A DNA stretch of 64,000 nt from Sphingomonas_O sp046153865 (GTDB lineage: Bacteria; Pseudomonadota; Alphaproteobacteria; Sphingomonadales; Sphingomonadaceae), in the NCBI GenBank assembly GCA_046153865.1, contig JBJXFA010000056.1:1-64000 (forward strand), written 5' to 3'. Shown piece after piece: positions 15,603 to 23,446 of the stretch. How positions within the stretch are numbered: the first letter of the stretch is position 1; each line of letters opens with the position of its first letter. The notes under the pieces were generated by a model, which worked only from the letters and a program-made list of their open reading frames with translations, was not told the DNA's origin and ran no database searches. The translations under genes were made by a program, and so were the position numbers.

Positions 15603-16565
15603 ATGAAGTCGCAGCGCATCGTCACCATCGCCCTTTCACTCGCACTGGCCTTCCCGGCTCATGCCGGCACGTTTTCCACATTCCATGTGTTCGGAGACAG
15701 TCTGGTCGATGCCGGCAATATCAGCGCGCTGACCTCCGGCGCGACGCCTCCCGCCGCGGCTGGCTATTTCCAGGGCCGCTTTACCGACGGCTATGACTAC
15801 ACCGATCTGCTCAGCATCGCCGCATTCGGCACGCCCACCGTCGCCTCGCTCCTCGGTGGCAACAATTACGCGTTCGGCGGCGCGCGCGTCGTGGCCAATG
15901 GCGACGGCATTCCCGATTTCGCGCTGCAGCTGGGTGCCTATAATTCGCGCGTCGGCGGCGTCGCCGATCCGAACGCGCTCTACATCCTGACGCTGAGCGG
16001 CAACGACGTGTTTGCGATCGGCAGCGGCGACACCGGCGGTCTGACGGCGGATGACTATGGTGACGCAGTCGTGGCGCAATACAGCGGTGGCGTTCAGTTT
16101 TTGAACAGCATCGGCGCAAAGAACATCCTGATCACCGGCATCCCGAACGGCGGCAACCCGACCGCGATTGCGCTCGAGGTCGAGCTGCAGGCCGCGCTCG
16201 ATGCGCTGTCGCTGACGCCTGGCACGCAGCTCTTCCGCTACAGCCTGCTCAATTTCTTCAATACGGTGTTTACGAACCCCGCATCGCTCGGCCTCCCGCC
16301 GCTGCGCGCCGACACCACCTGCCTGCGCGCTGTCGGGCCATCGCCAACGGTCGATTGCACGGGCTTCTTCCTGTTTGACGATGTCCACCCCACCGCCGCC
16401 GTCCAGGCCGCCGTGGCGCGCGACATCGACCGGCAGTTCAACCTCACCGGCACGGCGGTCCCCGAGCCCTCGACCTGGGCGATGATGATCGGTGGCTTCG
16501 GGCTGATCGGCGGGTTGCTGCGGCGCAAGCCTGCGTCGGGCCTAGCGGCGGCGCGCAGCGCCTAG
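15603..16565 (+). CDS. GDSL/SGNH hydrolase with PEPxxWA sorting signal
   Basis: 320 residues. The signal peptide is MKSQRIVTIALSLALAFPAHA, with ATG 15603 behind GGGAGA; an upstream in-frame ATG at 15579 is rejected. SGNH lipase/esterase blocks: HVFGDSLVDAGN (Ser), FGGARV (Gly block), LSGNDVF (Asn) and FDDVHPT (Asp/His). The C-terminus is VPEPSTWAMMIGGFG, then a hydrophobic helix and RRK. This is the PEPxxWA variant of PEP-CTERM recognised by exosortase/EpsH in sphingomonads. The protein is therefore probably a cell-surface or extracellular-matrix esterase. The exosortase gene is not in the window. Confidence 0.9.
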   Translation: MKSQRIVTIALSLALAFPAHAGTFSTFHVFGDSLVDAGNISALTSGATPPAAAGYFQGRFTDGYDYTDLLSIAAFGTPTVASLLGGNNYAFGGARVVANGDGIPDFALQLGAYNSRVGGVADPNALYILTLSGNDVFAIGSGDTGGLTADDYGDAVVAQYSGGVQFLNSIGAKNILITGIPNGGNPTAIALEVELQAALDALSLTPGTQLFRYSLLNFFNTVFTNPASLGLPPLRADTTCLRAVGPSPTVDCTGFFLFDDVHPTAAVQAAVARDIDRQFNLTGTAVPEPSTWAMMIGGFGLIGGLLRRKPASGLAAARSA

Positions 16566-16566
16566 G

Positions 16567-17421
16567 TTCGCGCACTTTGCCGCGATCGACTGGTCGGGGG
16601 CGGTCGGCCCTCGCCAGCCGGGCGTCGCCGTAGCCCTGTGTTCGGTCGGCACGCAGGCGCCTCGCCTCGTCCGCCCCGGCCATGTCTGGTCGCGCGCCGA
16701 AGTCCTGGACTGGCTGCTCGCCGATCTGCCTGCCGACACGCTCGTTGGCTTGGACCTCGGCATGGCGCTCGCTTTCGCCGATGCCGGAGCCTATTTCCCC
16801 GGCTGGCACGAAAGCCCGCCCGATGCGCGCAGCCTCTGGGCTCTCGTCGACACCATCTGCAGCAAGAGCCCGCACCTGTCCGCCAGCGCATTCGTCGATC
16901 ACGCGGAGGCCAGCCGCTACTTCCGTCGCCACGGCAACCGCATCGGCGACCGCTTCGGCATCGGGCGTGGGCGCCTGCGTGTCACAGAGCGTGCCCAATT
17001 CGAACAGGGCCTCAATCCCTACAGCAATTTCAATCTCGTCGGCGCGGCGCAAGTCGGCAAGTCGAGCCTTACCGGCATGCGCGTGCTGCACCGGCTCGCC
17101 GGGTGCCTCCCGGTCTGGCCAGTCGATCGCCTGCCGTCCTCCGGAACGGTCATCGTCGAAATCTACACGAGCCTCGCCGCCGTTGCCGCCGGACTGACCA
17201 AGGGTCACACCAAAATCCGCGACGCCATCGCCCTCGATTCCGCACTCGTGGCTCTGGGCAGCGCGCCGCATGATCCATTGCCCCGCTACACCGATCACAT
17301 CACCGATGCGCTGGTCTCGGCTGCTTGGCTCCGCACTGTCGCTGACGACCGCGCGCTTTGGGAACCGCCCGCCATGGCCGCCGTGGCCACGCTCGAAGGC
17401 TGGACGTTCGGCATTCGCTGA
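16567..17421 (+). CDS. Conserved protein of unknown function, no canonical start
   Basis: About 284 codons remain open from just after the stop of the GDSL gene. The N-terminal part (FAAIDWSGAVG at 16579; LVGLDLGMALAF) and the rest (PYSNFNLVGAAQVGKSSL, IVEIYTSLAAVAAGL) form one continuous protein-like sequence. I recall similar proteins in sphingomonads, unnamed, perhaps with an RNase H-like fold from the AIDWSG strand. The in-frame codons from the previous stop at 16543 to 16749 include no ATG, GTG or TTG; the first is TTG 16750, which would remove the N-terminal strand. Either a rare start codon is used or the gene has lost its start. Confidence 0.7.
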   Translation, partial: FAHFAAIDWSGAVGPRQPGVAVALCSVGTQAPRLVRPGHVWSRAEVLDWLLADLPADTLVGLDLGMALAFADAGAYFPGWHESPPDARSLWALVDTICSKSPHLSASAFVDHAEASRYFRRHGNRIGDRFGIGRGRLRVTERAQFEQGLNPYSNFNLVGAAQVGKSSLTGMRVLHRLAGCLPVWPVDRLPSSGTVIVEIYTSLAAVAAGLTKGHTKIRDAIALDSALVALGSAPHDPLPRYTDHITDALVSAAWLRTVADDRALWEPPAMAAVATLEGWTFGIR

Positions 17422-17440
17422 TTGTAAAGCGCTTTCCGAC

Positions 17441-17516
<76 letters not shown>

Positions 17517-17882
17517 GACCTCAGCGCGGTCGCACGCCGGTTCGCCGGGCGTGGCGGCACCGATGCCCCCCCAAATGGTGATAGACGTGCAAACGCGCGC
17601 CTGCTTGATAGCTGAGAAGGCCCGGGTCGCAACTTGGTCCAACGACGGTCGACAACGTAAAACGCCGTTGTCGACCGTCGCGTCCGCATCCGCACCGTTC
17701 GCTATGCAGAGCGGGTCGCAACACCCTGCATCTGAATGGTGCATGTTCGCCTGACACGGCCAGATCAGATAGACTGATGGTTTTATGCGAGGGTATGACA
17801 AACCGCACAGAAAGCGTGTGATTTTTCGCACAAATTGATTCGGTGAGCCGGGGGGTGCATCAAGCGAGGAACGAGATCACCT
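17517..17882. other. Gap without a gene; one perfect hairpin
   Basis: No supported coding sequence on either strand between tRNA-Thr and the Crp/Fnr gene. The only structure is a perfect 15-bp inverted repeat, CGACGGTCGACAACG (17643-17657) and its complement (17666-17680), with an 8-base loop. It has no U tract, so it is not a standard terminator. The remaining upstream part probably holds the promoter of the regulator gene, but no clear -35/-10 pair is seen. Confidence 0.7.
17643..17680. repeat. Perfect 15-bp inverted repeat
   Basis: Arms at 17643-17657 and 17666-17680 are exactly complementary with loop TAAAACGC. It may be a repeat element or a structured RNA segment; it contains the half-site GTCGAC twice. 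Confidence 0.8.
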
Positions 17883-18572
17883 ATGGCGGAATTTGAGATA
17901 GCCGAGGGGCGCGTGCTGCCCGCAGCCCTGCGGGACAAGTTGCTGGAGCGCGGTCGGCGGTTTCATGTCCGTCGCAACCAGGTCGTCGTCAGCGCAGGCG
18001 AAGAGGCTGACGACGTCTATCTGGTGATCGACGGCGTGCTTCAGGTCAGCCTGATGTCCGCCCGCGGCCGTGAGCTGACGTTTCGCGAAATCGGTGCCGG
18101 TGCCCTGTTTGGCGAAATGGCCGCGATCGAGCGCCAGCCGCGATCGGCGACAGTGACCGCGATGACCGACAGCACGCTGGCGCTGATCAAGAGCGCGGCG
18201 TTTCTCGAATTTCTCGAAAACGTGCCCGGTGCCGGGCTGTGGCTGGCGCGCGAGTTGAGCAGCCATCTCCGCGAAACGACCGACGATCTGTTCCATCTGG
18301 CCACGCTTCCGGTCCACGCGCGGGTGCAGTGCGAGCTGCTCCGCCTCGCGCATCTTGCCGGGGTCGCCGACGATCACGCCGAGATCGCTGCTGCGCCCAC
18401 CCATTCCGCGATCGCCGCCCGCATCGGCACGCATCGCGAGGCGGTGACGCGCGAACTGGGGAGCCTCGCCCGTCTCGGCATCATCGCGCAGCGCGGTCGG
18501 CAATTGACGGTGATCTCGGTCGATCGCCTTGCGGGTGAAGTCCGGCGATCGACCGGCGATCAAGGCGCCTGA
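17883..18572 (+). CDS. Crp/Fnr family transcriptional regulator
   Basis: 229 residues. The N-terminal cyclic-nucleotide-like beta roll spans about residues 20-120 (EEADDVYLVIDGVLQVSL; GALFGEMAAIERQPRSATVTA). It is followed by a dimerisation helix and a C-terminal winged helix whose recognition helix is near THSAIAARIGTHREAVTRELG. The GEMA...RSATVTA block resembles the cAMP-binding cassette of Crp rather than Fnr, and the four N-terminal cysteines of Fnr are absent. The effector is not certain. Monocistronic as far as can be seen. Confidence 0.9.
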   Translation: MAEFEIAEGRVLPAALRDKLLERGRRFHVRRNQVVVSAGEEADDVYLVIDGVLQVSLMSARGRELTFREIGAGALFGEMAAIERQPRSATVTAMTDSTLALIKSAAFLEFLENVPGAGLWLARELSSHLRETTDDLFHLATLPVHARVQCELLRLAHLAGVADDHAEIAAAPTHSAIAARIGTHREAVTRELGSLARLGIIAQRGRQLTVISVDRLAGEVRRSTGDQGA

Positions 18573-18618
18573 CAGCCAGCGTCTTTTATTCGTAGGAATG
18601 CGCACCTAGACAATTGTT

Positions 18619-19158
18619 ATGCGAATCGACCTTATCCCGGTGGGCGACGATCCCCCTAATTCCCTGAACGTCATCATCGAAGTGCCCGTCGGCGGCGAAC
18701 CCGTGAAATACGAGTTCGACAAGGCATCGGGCGCGCTGTTCGTGGACCGTATCCTGCACACCTCGATGCGCTACCCGGCCAATTACGGCTTCGTGCCGCA
18801 CACGCTGTCGCCCGATGGCGATCCGCTCGATGCGCTTGTCGTTGCGCGCTCGCCGTTCGTGCCGGGTTGCGTCGTGCGCGTGCGCCCAATCGCCGTGCTG
18901 CTGCTCGAGGACGAGGCCGGCGGCGATGAAAAGCTGCTCACCGTGCCGGTCGACGCAACTTTCCCTTATTATGAAAACGTCGACGAGAAGGAGCATCTGC
19001 CCGCGATCGTCATGCAGCAGATCGAGCATTTCTTCACGCACTACAAAGACCTTGAGCCAAAAAAATGGGTTCGCGTCGGCAAATGGGGCGATGCCGATGA
19101 AGCGCGCCGCATCGTGATGGAAGCTATCGAAGCCGCTAAGGCCGCTAAGGCCGATTGA
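18619..19158 (+). CDS. ppa: Inorganic pyrophosphatase
   Basis: Family I soluble pyrophosphatase, 179 residues, hydrolysing PPi to two phosphates and driving biosynthetic reactions. The signature DGDPLDALV is intact. It also has FVDRILHTSMRYPANYGFVP with the substrate-binding Lys/Arg/Tyr, and DEKEHLPAIV with the last metal ligand. Length equals the usual bacterial hexameric form (about 175). ATG 18619 lacks a strong ribosome site. It overlaps the convergent acetyltransferase gene by 14 bp. Confidence 0.97.
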   Translation: MRIDLIPVGDDPPNSLNVIIEVPVGGEPVKYEFDKASGALFVDRILHTSMRYPANYGFVPHTLSPDGDPLDALVVARSPFVPGCVVRVRPIAVLLLEDEAGGDEKLLTVPVDATFPYYENVDEKEHLPAIVMQQIEHFFTHYKDLEPKKWVRVGKWGDADEARRIVMEAIEAAKAAKAD

Positions 19159-19699
19159 GCGGACCGGAGGCGAACTCTTTCGCGTCGATTGCATAGATTA
19201 GGTGATCGATATCGCTGCCCGCCATGTCCCAGCGCTGGCGCCGGTCGGTCAGCCGCGCCCCGATCTTTTCGAGCGCCCGCCGCGACCGCAAATTGGTCTC
19301 GCCGACGAGAAAGATCACGCGGTCAAATTCGCTGGCGAACGCCTGTGCGATCATCAGGCGCTTGATCGCCCGGTTCCATGCGCCGCCCCAATAACTCCGC
19401 GCCAGGAAGGTCCAGCCGATCTCGACTTCGCCGGAGTCGCAAACGCGAATGTCGTAGCGCGAACTGCCGATAACTGCGCCGTTCGCCTTATCGACAATGG
19501 CAAGGGCGCCTTGCGAAGCCACGCCTTCGTCGAAAAACTCCCGGAAAACCGATTCCTTCCACCGGTCATGCGCCGGGTGCAGCGCCCAGATCAGCGGGTC
19601 GGAAGCGGCGGCAAACAGCGCGTCCCAGTCGGCAGCGCAAAGCGGACGCAGCAGGACAAGGCCGTCGTCGAGAACGGGCTGCATCGGCGGGATCATCAT
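19145..19699 (-). CDS. GNAT acetyltransferase, RimJ/RimL-like
   Basis: 184 residues. It begins with LVLLRPLCAADWDALFAAASDP and has GSSRYDIRVCDSGEVEIGWTF, YWGGAWNRAIKRLM and LRSRRALEKIGARLTD, which is the layout of RimJ/RimL-type GNATs that acetylate protein N-termini or small amines. ATG 19699 (or the next ATG at 19696) is chosen; an extension to GTG 19960 would run over the divergent sigma factor gene. Substrate unknown. Confidence 0.85.
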   Translation of the reverse strand: MMIPPMQPVLDDGLVLLRPLCAADWDALFAAASDPLIWALHPAHDRWKESVFREFFDEGVASQGALAIVDKANGAVIGSSRYDIRVCDSGEVEIGWTFLARSYWGGAWNRAIKRLMIAQAFASEFDRVIFLVGETNLRSRRALEKIGARLTDRRQRWDMAGSDIDHLIYAIDAKEFASGPLNRP

Positions 19700-19744
19700 G
19701 ACAGCGCGTCTAGCTTCGAATGGACATCTCGTCGAGCGCGCGCC

Positions 19745-19770
19745 GTAACCTTCCGTGCCCATAACGCGTA
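19745..19770 (+). promoter_or_regulatory. Candidate ECF promoter of the sigma gene
   Basis: GTAACC (19745-19750), 16 bases, then CGTA (19767-19770), 11 bases upstream of the sigma factor start. The same GTAACC-N16-CGTA arrangement occurs at 20954-20979 before the DUF1223 gene. I recall a GTAACC-type -35 for the Caulobacter SigF-NrsF system, which fits autoregulation by this sigma factor. Confidence 0.7.
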
Positions 19771-19780
19771 ACACCACCGC

Positions 19781-20314
19781 GTGCGACTCGATGGTGAACA
19801 CCTCCGCGCCTTGATGATGGGCAGCCTGACCGGCGAAGCGGCTGCAACCCGCGCGCTGCTGACGGCGCTGTTGCCGGTACTGCGCGGTTATTTCGGACGT
19901 CGGCTCGGGGCCGCGGTCGATGCGGAGGATCTGGTGCAGGATACGCTCATCGCCGTTCACACCCGCCGCGCCAGCTATGATCCGGCGCGCCCGTTCACGC
20001 CGTGGCTGTTCGCGATCGCGCGCTATCGGCTGATCGATCGCTACCGCCGCCTACGCTACGATCTGGATCTCGACGACATCGCCGGTCTGGTCGGCGATGG
20101 CGGCTTTGAAGACGCCGAGGGTGCGCGGATGGACATCGCCGCGCTGCTCGCCACGCTGCCGGCCAAACAGGCCGCCGCAATCCGCGCAACCAAGCTCGAA
20201 GGCCTGAGTGTCACCGAGACAGCCGCACGCCACGACATGTCTGAATCGGACGTGAAGGTGTCGGTGCATCGCGGGCTCAAGGCGCTGGCGCGGCGGCTGG
20301 AGGGGAGCGAATGA
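19781..20314 (+). CDS. ECF-type RNA polymerase sigma factor (SigF-like)
   Basis: 177 residues with sigma region 2 (VDAEDLVQDTLIAVHTRRASYDP, promoter melting PFTPWLFAIARYRLIDRYRR) and region 4 (LPAKQAAAIRATKLEGLSVTETA; SESDVKVSVHRGLKAL). Directs RNA polymerase to GTAACC-type promoters, presumably. GTG 19781 is very close to the candidate promoter; ATG 19814 is an alternative start. It overlaps the NrsF-type gene by 4 bases, so sigma factor and its membrane regulator are co-translated. Confidence 0.92.
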   Translation: MRLDGEHLRALMMGSLTGEAAATRALLTALLPVLRGYFGRRLGAAVDAEDLVQDTLIAVHTRRASYDPARPFTPWLFAIARYRLIDRYRRLRYDLDLDDIAGLVGDGGFEDAEGARMDIAALLATLPAKQAAAIRATKLEGLSVTETAARHDMSESDVKVSVHRGLKALARRLEGSE

Positions 20315-20952
20315 ATACCGAAGACCTCATCGAGCAACTGGCGAACGCGGCCCCGCCTCCCACACGCAGCACAGCCTTTGCGCGCCTCGCGCTCTGGATC
20401 GCCACCGGGGCTTTGGTGACGCTGGTTCTGGTCGCGCTGCTGCTTGGCCTGCGTCCTGATCTTGACGTAGCGATGGCGGGCGGGCTGTTCTGGATGAAAC
20501 TCAGCTACACCGGCTCGCTCGCGTTCATGGCGCTCGCCGGGCTTGCGGTGCTCGGTCGACCCGAAGCGCGCCCGCCGCGCTGGCTGTGGGCAATGCTGCT
20601 GCCGGTCGGGGCCTTGGCGGTGGTCACCATCGTCGAAGCCGCTGCGATGGACCGCAACGCGTGGATGGCGCTGTGGCTGGGCGAAACCTGGCAGGCGTGC
20701 TCGGTCCTCGTCTTTGCGCTGGCGATTCCGATCGGGCTGGCGCTGATCCGGCCCTTGCGCGCCTTCGCGCCGACCCGGCTGCGCCTGACCGGCGCGCTCG
20801 CGGGCATGGCGGCAGGCAGCTTGGCCGCCATGATCTATTGCTTGCACTGCCCCGAAGCCGGTGCCGCTTTCGTGCTGACCTGGTATTCGCTTGGCATCGC
20901 GACCGTCGCTGCGCTCGGGGCCCTGCTCGGCCCACGCCTGTTGCGCTGGTAG
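20311..20952 (+). CDS. NrsF (DUF1109) membrane anti-sigma factor
   Basis: 213 residues with six predicted transmembrane helices after a short cytosolic N-terminus (MNTEDLIEQLANAA). The DUF1109/NrsF pattern is clear, including cysteines in WQACSVL and the late YCLHCPE motif. In Caulobacter, NrsF holds SigF at the membrane and two conserved cysteines are needed to respond to chromate and cadmium. The cysteines here fit the same redox or metal sensing. The position directly behind and overlapping the sigma gene is the standard arrangement. Confidence 0.9.
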   Translation: MNTEDLIEQLANAAPPPTRSTAFARLALWIATGALVTLVLVALLLGLRPDLDVAMAGGLFWMKLSYTGSLAFMALAGLAVLGRPEARPPRWLWAMLLPVGALAVVTIVEAAAMDRNAWMALWLGETWQACSVLVFALAIPIGLALIRPLRAFAPTRLRLTGALAGMAAGSLAAMIYCLHCPEAGAAFVLTWYSLGIATVAALGALLGPRLLRW

Positions 20953-20953
20953 C

Positions 20954-20979
20954 GTAACCGGTCGCGAGGCGCGCGCGTA
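20954..20979 (+). promoter_or_regulatory. Candidate ECF promoter of DUF1223 gene
   Basis: GTAACC (20954-20959), 16 bases, CGTA (20976-20979), then an AAAGGAG ribosome site before ATG 21001. It is identical in both boxes and spacing to the element upstream of the sigma factor gene, so the DUF1223 gene is probably in its regulon. Confidence 0.7.
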
Positions 20980-21000
20980 TCACGCGGAAAGGAGATCATC

Positions 21001-21726
21001 ATGTCCCGATCCGTCATTACCGTCGCCGTGCTCGGCTCGGCTGGCATCATCGCCGCCTATGCCGCCAGCGGCGCGCCCCCGTCGGCGAAGAAGACCGCGC
21101 CGACGGCTGCAAGCGCCAGCCCCGTCGTCCTCGAACTGTATCAGAGCCAGGGCTGCTCATCCTGCCCGCCCGCGCTCGCCGTGCTCGACAAGGTCGCGGC
21201 GCGTCCCGACGTGCTCGCGCTCAACTTCGCGGTCACGTACTGGGATCAGCTGGGCTGGAAAGACCGGTTTGCGAAGCCCGAATTCACCGCGCGCCAATGG
21301 GAGTATGCCCGCTCGGGCGGGCGCGGCAATGTGCAGACCCCGCAATTGATCGTGAACGGTCAGGCGGCGATTCTGGGCTCGCGCCCGCAAGAAGTCGATG
21401 CCACGATTGCGGCACAACGCCCAGCGGCAGGCGCGCCTGCGATCACCGGAACCCCCGGCAGCGTGACTGTCGGCGCCGGACGCGGCAAGGCGACAGTCTG
21501 GGCGGCCGACTATAACCCCCGCCGTCTCGACGTGCCGATCCGCGCCGGTGAAAACGGCGGCCGCACGCTCGGCCATCGCAACATCGTGACCCGGATGACC
21601 GCGCTCGGCACATGGACCGGCAGCCCGGCGCGCTTTGCGCTTCCCGCGCTCGGCGCTGGCGAGGCGCGCGCGATCCTCGTCCAGTCGGGCAAGGGCGGGC
21701 CGATCGTCGCCGCGCGCAAACTTTAG
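21001..21726 (+). CDS. DUF1223 thioredoxin-fold exported protein
   Basis: 241 residues with an N-terminal hydrophobic segment (VITVAVLGSAGIIAAYAAS) as signal or anchor. The DUF1223 domain follows: VVLELYQSQGCSSCPP (redox CxxC), VTYWDQLGWKDRF, and GNVQTPQLIVNGQ with the cis-proline typical of thioredoxin folds. Probably a periplasmic or membrane-anchored thiol protein. It sits behind the sigma/NrsF pair and has its own copy of their promoter motif, so it is likely part of the metal or oxidative stress response those regulators control. Confidence 0.88.
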   Translation: MSRSVITVAVLGSAGIIAAYAASGAPPSAKKTAPTAASASPVVLELYQSQGCSSCPPALAVLDKVAARPDVLALNFAVTYWDQLGWKDRFAKPEFTARQWEYARSGGRGNVQTPQLIVNGQAAILGSRPQEVDATIAAQRPAAGAPAITGTPGSVTVGAGRGKATVWAADYNPRRLDVPIRAGENGGRTLGHRNIVTRMTALGTWTGSPARFALPALGAGEARAILVQSGKGGPIVAARKL

Positions 21727-21762
21727 GCGGTCGCGCTTCACTCAGGGAGTGTCAGTCCCTAA

Positions 21763-22809
21763 ATGCTTGGGATGGCAACCCTGGCACCCCCGCTCCGCAC
21801 GTCCCGCGCTGATCCTATCCGCATCGCAAATTGGCTGTTCGCCGTCGCCACACTCGTGTTCGTCATGGTCGTCGTCGGCGGCATCACGCGGCTGACCGAA
21901 TCGGGGCTGTCGATCACCGAATGGGCCCCCGTCACCGGCGCGATCCCGCCGCTCACCGAGGCGGACTGGCTGGCCGCGTTCGAGGCCTACAAGCAGGTGC
22001 CGCAATATGAGGCGATCCATGCCTCGATGACGCTCGCGCAATTCAAGGTCATTTTCTTCTGGGAATGGGTGCACCGGCTGCTCGGGCGCGTCATCGGCCT
22101 CGCCTTCGCGCTGCCGCTGGCGTGGTTCTGGGTGCGCGGCCAAATTCCGGCGGGCTATCACGCGCGGCTGGTCGCGCTGTTCGCGCTCGGCGGACTGCAG
22201 GGCGCGGTTGGCTGGTGGATGGTAACGTCGGGGCTGTGGCAGGGCGTTGCCGTCAGCCATTACCGGCTCGCCGCGCATCTCCTGCTCGCGCTTTTCATCC
22301 TCGCCAGCCTCGTCTGGACTGCGCGTGACCTGCGCGCACTCGCAGCGAACCCGGCTGCGCAACCGGCGCGGCTGACCCCGCTCGCGCTTGGCGTCGCCGC
22401 CGTGCTGTTCGTCCAGCTGCTCGTCGGTGCCTGGGTCGCGGGCATGGATGCCGGCAAGGTCACGCAGGACTGGCCGATGATGGGCGAGACCTTCCTGCCC
22501 GCAGGGATCGACTGGTCGCAGGAGCTGCTCCATGCGTTCAGCAGCGATCCCTATCTCACGCATTTCGTCCACCGCTGGTGGGCGCTTGTGGCGCTGATCG
22601 CGATCGTGATCCTGGCGGGCGCGGTCAAGCGCGCGGGCGATCGCGGCGGCGCAATCGCGCTCCACGCGACGCTCGGCGTGCAGATCGCACTGGGCATCGC
22701 CACGGTCATGACCGGCGTGAACATCGTGCTTGCGGTCGCGCATCAGGCCGTCGGCGCGCTGCTTGTCGCGAGCGTGGCATGGGGATCGCACAGCCTCGGG
22801 CGCCGATAA
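21763..22809 (+). CDS. ctaA: Heme A synthase (COX15/CtaA)
   Basis: 348 residues with eight predicted membrane helices. It oxidises the C8 methyl of heme O to the formyl group of heme A for cytochrome aa3 oxidase. COX15-type motifs: GGITRLTESGLSITEW, FFWEWVHRLLGR (heme-ligand His), VSHYRLAAHLLLAL, FVHRWWALVAL and VAHQAVGALL (ligand His). Length and the alphaproteobacterial type 2 arrangement agree. ATG 21763 or the nearby in-frame ATG at 21772. No other oxidase assembly gene is adjacent. Confidence 0.95.
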   Translation: MLGMATLAPPLRTSRADPIRIANWLFAVATLVFVMVVVGGITRLTESGLSITEWAPVTGAIPPLTEADWLAAFEAYKQVPQYEAIHASMTLAQFKVIFFWEWVHRLLGRVIGLAFALPLAWFWVRGQIPAGYHARLVALFALGGLQGAVGWWMVTSGLWQGVAVSHYRLAAHLLLALFILASLVWTARDLRALAANPAAQPARLTPLALGVAAVLFVQLLVGAWVAGMDAGKVTQDWPMMGETFLPAGIDWSQELLHAFSSDPYLTHFVHRWWALVALIAIVILAGAVKRAGDRGGAIALHATLGVQIALGIATVMTGVNIVLAVAHQAVGALLVASVAWGSHSLGRR

Positions 22810-22823
22810 GCGTATCGCCCGCA

Positions 22824-22877
22824 TTTCCGGCCTCGTCCTGACAGGTATTGGAATACCCGTCAGGACGAGGCCGGAAA
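22824..22877. repeat. 54-bp near-perfect palindrome
   Basis: TTTCCGGCCTCGTCCTGAC (22824-22842) pairs with its complement at 22859-22877, with an inner GGTATT/AATACC extension and only one A-C mismatch. The long stem is far larger than a normal terminator. Located between ctaA and rplM, it may end the ctaA transcript and is probably a dispersed palindromic element. Confidence 0.85.
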
Positions 22878-22893
22878 AGCTTGACTTTGAGCA

Positions 22894-22943
22894 ACCCCGG
22901 CAGCATTGGACCGGGGTGACGCCGCTCCGCATCCGGGGCGGCG
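22894..22943 (+). promoter_or_regulatory. Structured leader of rplM-rpsI
   Basis: Two hairpins precede rplM: ACCCCGG (22894-22900) with CCGGGGT (22911-22917), and CGCCGC (22920-22925) with GCGGCG (22938-22943). They lie between a TTGACT box (22881-22886) and the start codon at 22966. They could form a ribosomal-protein leader for autoregulation, but I know no described motif of this shape in alphaproteobacteria. Confidence 0.4.
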
Positions 22944-22965
22944 CGTTTCGTTATTGAGGTTTGCC

Positions 22966-23445
22966 ATGAAGGCGCTGATGAAGACCACCCGGGCGATCAA
23001 GCCTGCCGAGGTGGAGAAGAAATGGCTTTTGATCGACGCTGACGGCCTGGTCGTCGGGCGCGTCGCGAGCATGGTGGCAAACATCCTGCGCGGCAAGCAC
23101 AAGCCGAGCTACACGCCGCACGTCGATTGCGGTGACAACGTCGTCATCATCAATGCCGAAAAGGTGCGCTTCACCGGCAAGAAAATGACCGACAAGGTCT
23201 ATTACAAGCACACCGGCCATCCCGGCGGCATCAAGGAAACGACGCCCGCGAAGGTGCTTGACGGCAAGTTCCCCGAGCGCGTTCTCGAAAAGGCGGTCGA
23301 ACGCATGATCCCGCGCGGCCCCCTCGGTCGTGACCAGATGCGCGCGCTGCGCATCTACAAGGGTGCCGAGCATCCGCACGTGGCGCAGGACCCGCAGGTC
23401 CTCGACGTCGCCGGAATGAACCGCAAGAACAAGGCAAGCGCATAA
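22966..23445 (+). CDS. rplM: Ribosomal protein uL13
   Basis: 159 residues. ATG 22966 gives MKALMKTTRAIKPAEVEKKW, the usual sphingomonad start. Diagnostic segments are WLLIDADGLVVGRVAS, NAEKVRFTGKK, YYKHTGHPGG and MIPRGPLGR. Component of the 50S subunit. One base separates its stop from rpsI, the conserved rplM-rpsI operon. Confidence 0.98.
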   Translation: MKALMKTTRAIKPAEVEKKWLLIDADGLVVGRVASMVANILRGKHKPSYTPHVDCGDNVVIINAEKVRFTGKKMTDKVYYKHTGHPGGIKETTPAKVLDGKFPERVLEKAVERMIPRGPLGRDQMRALRIYKGAEHPHVAQDPQVLDVAGMNRKNKASA

Positions 23446-23446
23446 C

